Source of the DNA: G025836975 sp048751585
GTDB taxonomy: Bacteria > Pseudomonadota > Gammaproteobacteria > Burkholderiales > Burkholderiaceae_B
Direction: 5' to 3'
Assembly: GCF_048751585.1 (NCBI RefSeq)
Contig: NZ_JAZHOB010000002.1
Span: 186,001 to 250,000, forward strand
DNA: 64,000 nucleotides
In this document: one piece after another, positions 58,280 through 64,000 of the stretch
How the letters are laid out: the number at the start of each line of letters is the position of its first letter
How positions within the stretch are numbered: the first letter of the stretch is position 1
The notes under the pieces: generated by a model
The model's database searches: none
Told to the model about the DNA's origin: nothing
The model's input: only the letters and a program-made list of their open reading frames with translations
Position numbers and translations under genes: made by a program

Positions 58280-59941
58280 CTATTCCTTTAATTTGCGTCG
58301 CAGTATCTTGCCCACATTGCTGCGAGGCAGATCCTTGCGAAACTCCACATGCCTGGGCGCCTTGTACCCGGTAAGCTTGTTGCGGCAATGCCTGATGAGC
58401 TCTTCTTCTGTCAGGCGCTCGTTCTTGCGAATGACGAACAGCTTGACCACTTCACCGGAGTGCTCGTCGGGCACTCCTATGGCGGCCGCCTCCAGCACAT
58501 CGGGGTGCTCCATGGCCACGGCTTCGACTTCGTTCGGATAGACATTAAAGCCCGACACCAAGATCATGTCTTTCTTGCGGTCCAGAATAAAAATATAACC
58601 CTGCTCGTTCACATAGCCGATATCGCCGGTGTGCAGGAAGCCGTCCGAATCGAAGGTTTTACTGGTCTCGTCGGGGCGATTCCAATACCCGGGTGTTACC
58701 TGGGGCCCCCGCACGCAGATTTCCCCGCTTTCGCCTTGCGGCAGGTCGCGGCTGTGGTCATCCCGGATGGAGATCTCGGTGGAGGGCACAGGCAAGCCTA
58801 TGGAACCGTCGAACTCTTTCTTGTCCAGCGGGTTGATGGTGACGGCGGGGGACGTTTCCGTAAGCCCATAGGCTTGGGCAAGAGGCTTGCCCGTAACTTT
58901 CAGCCAGCGCTGGGCGATGATTTCCTGGACCGCCATGCCGCCGCCCAGAGTCAGGCGCAACGACGAAAAATCCAGCTTGGCAAAGTCGGCATTGTTAAGC
59001 AAGGCGTTGAACAGGGTATTGACGCCGGTGAGCGCCGTAAACCGGTTCTGTCTCATGCTCTTGACGAAGGCGGGGATGTCGCGCGGGTTGACGATAAGCA
59101 GATTGCTGGCGCCCAGTTTCAGGAAGGTCAGGCAGTTGGCCGTGAGGGCGAAGATATGGTACAGCGGTAGAGCGGTAACGATGCATTCGTCGCTATGGGT
59201 AAGGTAGGGCTTGACCCAGGCATGGGCCTGGCACACGTTGGATACCATGTTGCCATGAGTCAGCATGGCCCCTTTGGCGACCCCGGTCGTGCCGCCGGTG
59301 TACTGCAGCAGGGCAAGGTCCTTGTGGGTCAGCTCCGGACGGTTGTAAGCCGCCTGCCGTCCCAGGGACAATACGTGTTTCAGGCGCTGCGTGTCGGGCA
59401 GCTGATACGCGGGTATCAACTTCTTGACATGGCGCACGACCAGGTCTGTCAGCAGCCCCTTCACCGGGCCCAGCATTTCGCCGAGCGAAGTCACGACGAT
59501 GCGCTTGATGCTGGTATTGGGCAGGGCCTGCTGCAGCGTATGGGCGAAGTTCTCGGCGATGACTATGGTTTCCGCACCCGAGTCGCGCAACTGGTGTTCA
59601 AGCTCGGTCGCGGTATATAGAGGATTGGTGTTGACCGCTACCGCGCCGGCGCGCAGAACGCCAAACAGGCATACCGGGTATTGCAGCAGATTGGGCATCA
59701 TCAGCGCGACCCGGTCGCCCTTCCCGACTCCGACGGATTGCAGCCAGGCCGCGAAATGCCTGGAGCTTTCTTCCAGTTGGGCGTAGGTCATGCTGGCGCC
59801 CATGCTCAAGTAAGCGGTATTGCCCGCATGACTGGCGCAGCTTTCTTCGAACAGGGCCGCCAGCGAATCGTAGCGGGCGGCTTCGTCGGTAATGTCTGCC
59901 GGAATGCCCGCCGGGTAGTGTTCCAGCCAGATCGGTTCCAT
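58280..59941 (-). CDS. fadD: Long-chain fatty acid-CoA ligase (FadD type)
   Basis: The 553-residue AMP-forming enzyme activates fatty acids to acyl-CoA. The P-loop-like motif YTGGTTGVAKGA is at 214-225, AYGLTETSPAVT follows, and the hinge and C-terminal motifs GFLHTGDIGYVNEQGYIFIL and KDLPRSNVGKILRRKLKE, with catalytic Lys545, are present. Length matches E. coli FadD (561). It is the last gene of a same-strand lipid cluster (hydroxyacyl-CoA dehydrogenase, FadL, DUF4442, chalcone-isomerase-like, FadD), 24 bp after its neighbour. Confidence 0.9.
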   Translation of the reverse strand: MEPIWLEHYPAGIPADITDEAARYDSLAALFEESCASHAGNTAYLSMGASMTYAQLEESSRHFAAWLQSVGVGKGDRVALMMPNLLQYPVCLFGVLRAGAVAVNTNPLYTATELEHQLRDSGAETIVIAENFAHTLQQALPNTSIKRIVVTSLGEMLGPVKGLLTDLVVRHVKKLIPAYQLPDTQRLKHVLSLGRQAAYNRPELTHKDLALLQYTGGTTGVAKGAMLTHGNMVSNVCQAHAWVKPYLTHSDECIVTALPLYHIFALTANCLTFLKLGASNLLIVNPRDIPAFVKSMRQNRFTALTGVNTLFNALLNNADFAKLDFSSLRLTLGGGMAVQEIIAQRWLKVTGKPLAQAYGLTETSPAVTINPLDKKEFDGSIGLPVPSTEISIRDDHSRDLPQGESGEICVRGPQVTPGYWNRPDETSKTFDSDGFLHTGDIGYVNEQGYIFILDRKKDMILVSGFNVYPNEVEAVAMEHPDVLEAAAIGVPDEHSGEVVKLFVIRKNERLTEEELIRHCRNKLTGYKAPRHVEFRKDLPRSNVGKILRRKLKE

Positions 59942-59965
59942 AAGACGATCCCCCTATAAATTTGT

Positions 59966-60559
59966 TTATTGTTGTCCCAGCAGGGCCTTCTTGAGCGACC
60001 TTTGCGCAGGCCTGTCGCCCAGCCAGACCCGAAGCAGCGCCGCCATGAACCCGGGGCTTTCCACCGCACCCAACTTGCGGCCATTGAAGATCACGGTTAC
60101 GTGGCGGGCGTTGAAGTCCAAAGCTATGGTATCACCCGGCACGCCCTCGTCCACGGCGTCGACGATGGCGGTGAATTGCTCTATGGGGCGTTGCAACTCG
60201 CGCAGCTCTTGCTCGGTGCTATTGTCTTTCAGCCCGTCGTTAAGGGCGCTTACCAGGGTTGCGCCATCCAATCTGCGCAATAGCGTCAGCCGCAGGCTGC
60301 GCGGTTCGCTGCTATTGATGATGGTGGACGTATCCAGGCCCTTTATCGTGGTGTACAGGGCGGCTACGTACACGTCGAAAATGAAGCGTTCGCGCACGCC
60401 GGCGCCGTTCAGGGTCAAGAGATGCGATTGGACGGAAACCTGTTCCGGCACCTGGACGCCGCTTGCTTGCATGGCGTCGGCGGTGGGGGCCGGCCCCGGC
60501 ACGCCGGAGATCAGCAAGAGGCCAAGAAGAAAGACCTTAAAGCGGGACCGATATTTCAT
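59966..60559 (-). CDS. Exported chalcone-isomerase-like protein
   Basis: The 197-residue protein starts with a membrane or signal segment (KVFLLGLLLISGVPGPAPTA) followed by a chalcone-isomerase-like domain (LTLNGAGVRERFIFDVYVAALYT, then TIINSSEPRSLRLTLLRRLD). Bacterial members of this fold are not flavonoid enzymes; related plant proteins bind fatty acids. Its position between FadD and a DUF4442 protein suggests a role in periplasmic fatty-acid handling. It overlaps the upstream DUF4442 gene by 4 bp. Confidence 0.75.
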   Translation of the reverse strand: MKYRSRFKVFLLGLLLISGVPGPAPTADAMQASGVQVPEQVSVQSHLLTLNGAGVRERFIFDVYVAALYTTIKGLDTSTIINSSEPRSLRLTLLRRLDGATLVSALNDGLKDNSTEQELRELQRPIEQFTAIVDAVDEGVPGDTIALDFNARHVTVIFNGRKLGAVESPGFMAALLRVWLGDRPAQRSLKKALLGQQ

Positions 60560-61080
60560 GTTTGAACTCCGGGCTTCTGAACCAGCATTTTTTGCTTGTA
60601 ATACGCTTTGTCGGCAATGTACACCAAGCGTTCCACGACGGTATACAAGATGCCGGCTTTATCCTTCAATTCTATGGTGAACTTGCGCGACGTTTCGTGA
60701 TTGTTGTCGAGTTCCCGGCAGATTTCAATCAGATCCTTGCGGCCTAGGCGAAAGTCTGCGTACAGCGTGGCGTAGGCCGGTTTCCGATAGCGTATCGCCG
60801 CAGCCTTGTCCCATATGATGACATCCCGCCGCAGGCTGGCCAGCAGCATGGCCACGTGCACGCCATCGGTAACGGCGAACAGCGAGCCCCCGTACAGCGA
60901 ACCGACGAAGTTGCGGGTCCTGCGCGTCAAAGGCAGGCGGATACGCACATGCAGGAGATCGGGCGATACATAATCGACCCGGCCTCCCGTTCCACGGAAG
61001 GCCGGATTGAGATTGAAGCCCAGGCGCATGGCCCTTGCGCGCCACGGCGGCGGAATCCGCTTGAGCGTAGAGAGCTTCAT
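60556..61080 (-). CDS. DUF4442-family hot-dog-fold protein
   Basis: The 174-residue protein fits the DUF4442 group, a branch of the hot-dog thioesterase superfamily. The stretch RRTRNFVGSLYGGSLFAVTD contains the usual helix-turn region, and KAAAIRYRKPAYATLYADF the adjacent strand. A thioesterase or acyl-binding role is likely from the fold and from its fatty-acid neighbours, but no catalytic residue can be assigned. It follows the FadL gene by 16 bp on the same strand. Confidence 0.75.
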   Translation of the reverse strand: MKLSTLKRIPPPWRARAMRLGFNLNPAFRGTGGRVDYVSPDLLHVRIRLPLTRRTRNFVGSLYGGSLFAVTDGVHVAMLLASLRRDVIIWDKAAAIRYRKPAYATLYADFRLGRKDLIEICRELDNNHETSRKFTIELKDKAGILYTVVERLVYIADKAYYKQKMLVQKPGVQT

Positions 61081-61096
61081 GGCGGCGGACCAGAAA

Positions 61097-62392
61097 TCAG
61101 AAGCGATGCGATACCTGCAGGCCTATGATGTTCGCGTTGGACTTGTAGTCGCCTCGGACCGTGCCCTTTGCCGCCGCTGTATCGTTGTCGATGGATGTGC
61201 TCTTGACGAACAAATGGGCATAGCCGATGTCTACCGTGGTCCGGTCGTTGAAGTTGTACCGGGCGCCTACGGATACCCAGTAGCGATCATTGTCGGGCAG
61301 CGAGGTGGGGCGGTATTTGGGATCGTGCACCGGCGATTGGTCCCAGGCCACGCCTCCCTTGAATGTCCACTGCTGGTTGAGCTTGTAATTGGCACCCAGG
61401 GCGACGCGCCAAGTATCCCGGAAGCGCAGATCCAGACGGTCGCCGGGCACATTGCCGCTGTTCTGGATGTCCAGCGATTTGATGCTGCTCCAACCCGTCC
61501 AGGATACATCGGCCAGAAGCTGCCATTGGCTATTCAAGTCATGCACGATGCTGAAAATGGCCGTATCGGGAAGTTCCACATTGGCGCTGGCGTTTACCGG
61601 CCTGGGAATGCCAGCGACGGCTAAGGGATTGGTCACGCTACGGTTGGTCAATGTCGTATCGCCATCGGCATCGATCTTTACCTTCGAGCGATAAGACAAG
61701 CCCAGGCGCGTAGCGGGCGTGACCTGATACAGCACGCCAAGGTTCCAACCCCAGGCATCTCCTTTCATTTTGACCTTGGCATTCAGGTCGCCGACATAAG
61801 TAGGACCCGGTCCGACGGCAAAGGGGGCGACGCGCTGATAATCCGCATCGAGTTGCATCCAGTTCACCCCGGCGCCGATGGACAATCGTTCATTGACCTT
61901 ATAAGCGATCGATGGATTGATGTTGATGCTTTCGATGCTGAACTTCTTGGAATGGTAGCGCCCAACCCAGTTGTCGTCGTATTCTGTCTTGAGGCCGAAT
62001 GGGGCGCCGATGCCTAGCCCCAGGTACCAATCGGGGTTGAGCTCCCAAGAAATATAGGCGTTGGGAGCCACGCCCAGCGAGCCTGCATCGCCGCCGTCCC
62101 CGCCAATGCCAGGTGTGCCTCCCAGTCCGGTGCTTCCCTTATTTGAAAATTTGAACGATGGCCGGATGGCGGCCGCTCCGGCCGATACATTGACGCCGGG
62201 CAGGCGAGTCATGCCGGCGGGGTTGAAGAAGATCGTGCTGGCATTCTCGGCGATGGCCGCCGAACCCGCGTAAGAGTTGCCGATGCCGCTGGCATTCTGC
62301 TCGAGCAATTGGAAACCCGCGGCATGAGCGCCACCGGCGCCCAAGCCCAATACGATTGCCGAAATCATACGTAACGACCTGACTGCTTTCAT
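61097..62392 (-). CDS. fadL: Outer-membrane long-chain fatty acid transporter, FadL/OmpP1 family
   Basis: The 431-residue barrel protein imports hydrophobic compounds, usually long-chain fatty acids. It has a signal peptide cleaved at about AHA-AGFQLLEQ, the conserved FadL N-terminal hatch start (GFQLLEQNASGIGNSYAGSA, then FFNPAGMTRLPG), and the typical C-terminal aromatic VSHRF. A Gly-rich loop lies near residue 85-105. It precedes the DUF4442 gene, and the fatty-acid context supports the assignment; aromatic-hydrocarbon porins belong to the same family. Confidence 0.9.
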   Translation of the reverse strand: MKAVRSLRMISAIVLGLGAGGAHAAGFQLLEQNASGIGNSYAGSAAIAENASTIFFNPAGMTRLPGVNVSAGAAAIRPSFKFSNKGSTGLGGTPGIGGDGGDAGSLGVAPNAYISWELNPDWYLGLGIGAPFGLKTEYDDNWVGRYHSKKFSIESININPSIAYKVNERLSIGAGVNWMQLDADYQRVAPFAVGPGPTYVGDLNAKVKMKGDAWGWNLGVLYQVTPATRLGLSYRSKVKIDADGDTTLTNRSVTNPLAVAGIPRPVNASANVELPDTAIFSIVHDLNSQWQLLADVSWTGWSSIKSLDIQNSGNVPGDRLDLRFRDTWRVALGANYKLNQQWTFKGGVAWDQSPVHDPKYRPTSLPDNDRYWVSVGARYNFNDRTTVDIGYAHLFVKSTSIDNDTAAAKGTVRGDYKSNANIIGLQVSHRF

Positions 62393-62502
62393 ATGTCACC
62401 TCCGGTTGGAACACATTTCACACCGATATAAAAAAGACTTTCTTGTTGTTATGGAACTGCGTTTGCTTTGATGAACCGGGCGCCGCCGATCAAGCTTCCG
62501 GC

Positions 62503-64000
62503 TCAGGAAGCAGGCGCCGTGCCTGACCCACGGGAGCGGTAATGCAAGGGGCCGCCGGTGAAGGGCGCGAAACCGGTGCCGAAAATAACGCCCGCGTCCG
62601 CAAGGTCCGCATCGGCAACGATTCCCGCATCTACCTGCTCCGCGGTTTTTTCTATCAAAGGGGTAATAAGGCGCTCGGCCAGATCGGGCGGCACGGCACC
62701 GGCAGCCTGCTTGGTCGGCTTATCGCCTTTCCAGGTGTAGAAGCCTTGTCCGCTTTTGCGGCCAAGTTGTCCCGCATCGAGACGCTCCTGAAGGCAGGCG
62801 GGCGTGTCCGCCTGCCCGGTAAGCGCCTGGCCCGCATCGCGCGCAATGTCCAGGCCTACGGTGTCGATCAGCTCGATAGGACCCATGGGCATGCCGAAGG
62901 CCAGCATGGCGGCGTCGACGGTTTCCGGCCTGATGCCTTCGTCCACGCAGCGCATGGCCTCCAGCATATAAGGTGCCAGCACGGCATTGACCAGGAAGCC
63001 CGGCGTGCTTCGCACGGGCAGCGGAAGTTTGCCGATCTGGCCCACAAAGGCATAAGTGGCGACTTTCACGCTCTGGTCGATGCCATCGGCTTCCACCACT
63101 TCCACCAAGGGCATCTTGGCGACAGGATTGAAGAAATGAATGCCGATGAAACGCTGGGGAGAATGCAATCCGGTGCGAAGTTCTTCAAGCGAAAGGCTGG
63201 ACGTATTCGTGGCCAGGATGGCGCCGGGCTTCATCCGGGGCTCTATCTGCGCATATAGGCCGCGTTTTATATCCGCGTTCTCGGTGATGGCCTCGATGAC
63301 GATGTCGGCATGGCGAACGCCGTCGCCATGAACATCGGGAATCAGCCGGTCAGCGGCCGCGCGGGCTTCGCGAGGGTTTTTCTTCTTGCGCGCGAACAAG
63401 GCTTGAGCTCGGCCTTGTGCGATCGCGACGCGCTCGCGGTCCTGATCCTGCAGTGTGACCGTCAAGCCCTTCAGCGCGCACCAGGCGGCAATGTCGCCGC
63501 CCATGACGCCGGCGCCGATGACATGTATGTGTCCCGCGGCCGGTAACGCGCGGCCTTGTTTTCCAAAGGCTTTCAAGCGCTCTTGCAAGCGGAATACCCG
63601 CAACAGATTGCGCGCCGTGCTGGAGCGAATAAGCTGGTCGACCAACTGGGGCGCCTTCAAGGCGTTGCCATGGTGCCGCGCCCATATGCGCGCGATGGCG
63701 CGGGGGGCGGGGTAATGCTGGTGGGGATCGCGGGCGTCAAGCTTCCTGAGAGTCTGCCGCAGCACCAGGGGCCGAGCCAGCGCATGATTCAACAATGCCG
63801 GCATGCCGGCGGCCCGGCGGCGCGGCTTGCCGCCAAGCACCATGGTCCGGGCGGCCTGCGTCATCAGGCGCGGCGCCACCAGACCATCGGCCAGGCCCGA
63901 TCGGGCGGCTTTACGCGCATCCAGCGGGCGTCCGCTAAGCATCATGTCCAGGGCAAGGGGCGCGCCTACAACCTGCGGCAGCCGCAGCATGCCGCCCCAC
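62503..64000 (-). CDS. 3-hydroxyacyl-CoA dehydrogenase / enoyl-CoA hydratase (FadB/FadJ type), 5' end cut by window edge
   Basis: The reading frame is open to the right edge, so the N-terminus is missing. The visible part starts in the end of an enoyl-CoA hydratase domain (GGMLRLPQVVGAPLALDMML), then an NAD-binding domain (IHVIGAGVMGGDIAAWCALK), the catalytic HFFNPVAKMPLVEV region of hydroxyacyl-CoA dehydrogenase, and a C-terminal dimer domain (GPIELIDTVGLDIARDAG). Such fused enzymes run two steps of beta-oxidation. It is the most upstream visible gene of the fatty-acid cluster. Confidence 0.9.
   Translation of the reverse strand, partial: WGGMLRLPQVVGAPLALDMMLSGRPLDARKAARSGLADGLVAPRLMTQAARTMVLGGKPRRRAAGMPALLNHALARPLVLRQTLRKLDARDPHQHYPAPRAIARIWARHHGNALKAPQLVDQLIRSSTARNLLRVFRLQERLKAFGKQGRALPAAGHIHVIGAGVMGGDIAAWCALKGLTVTLQDQDRERVAIAQGRAQALFARKKKNPREARAAADRLIPDVHGDGVRHADIVIEAITENADIKRGLYAQIEPRMKPGAILATNTSSLSLEELRTGLHSPQRFIGIHFFNPVAKMPLVEVVEADGIDQSVKVATYAFVGQIGKLPLPVRSTPGFLVNAVLAPYMLEAMRCVDEGIRPETVDAAMLAFGMPMGPIELIDTVGLDIARDAGQALTGQADTPACLQERLDAGQLGRKSGQGFYTWKGDKPTKQAAGAVPPDLAERLITPLIEKTAEQVDAGIVADADLADAGVIFGTGFAPFTGGPLHYRSRGSGTAPAS

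Overview
The window is a chromosomal replication-origin and ribosomal/RNA-polymerase region of a betaproteobacterium, most likely a Bordetella-like member of the Alcaligenaceae (Burkholderiales). Three things point there: the order mnmG-rsmG-parA-parB-tRNA-tuf-secE-nusG-rplKAJL-rpoBC, a Bug-type (TctC) solute receptor, and core proteins that read as typical betaproteobacterial homologues. The base composition is fairly GC-rich, and by eye dips around the origin (about 17-23 kb).

Layout. 1-5010 holds gyrB (3' end cut by the window edge), dnaN and dnaA on the minus strand. 5299-7901 holds rpmH-rnpA-yidD-yidC on the plus strand. 7.9-15.5 kb is an accessory block that separates yidC from mnmE: a MarR-like regulator, an integral membrane protein, a protein of unknown function, an iron-type alcohol dehydrogenase, a catalase, an M14 deacylase, a Bug receptor, a LysR regulator and a YciI protein. 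15.7-25.2 kb is the origin region: mnmE, a Fic-protein module bracketed by two copies of a DnaA-box repeat exactly 1,280 bp apart, a methionine-type aminotransferase, a cold-shock gene, a phased cluster of DnaA boxes, three parS-type sites, then mnmG-rsmG-parA-parB.

25.3-39.0 kb carries tRNA-Tyr/Gly/Thr, tufA, tRNA-Trp, secE-nusG, rplK-rplA, rplJ-rplL and rpoB-rpoC, with leader and attenuator-like hairpins at the expected places. 39.1-42.9 kb is a three-gene signalling operon on the minus strand (response regulator, LysM/FecR protein, CHASE2 histidine kinase). 43.3-48.0 kb is the str operon (rpsL, rpsG, fusA, tufB) plus rpsJ. 48.1-53.0 kb interrupts the usual S10 operon with a glycine-betaine-type ABC transporter and a ZnuD-like zinc receptor that has a perfect Zur box. 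53.4-58.2 kb continues with rplC-D-W-B, rpsS, rplV, rpsC, rplP, rpmC and rpsQ. 58.3-64.0 kb is a fatty-acid module on the minus strand: 3-hydroxyacyl-CoA dehydrogenase (5' end cut), FadL-type porin, DUF4442 hot-dog protein, chalcone-isomerase-like protein and FadD.

The most unusual structure is at 17.2-18.7 kb. A diverged direct repeat with a near-identical 48-bp core (DnaA box plus AT-rich tract) flanks a Fic AMP-transferase gene and a convergent 55-residue protein that resembles, but does not exactly match, Fic antitoxins. All functional statements rest on reading the sequence; no database search, alignment program or folding program was run.
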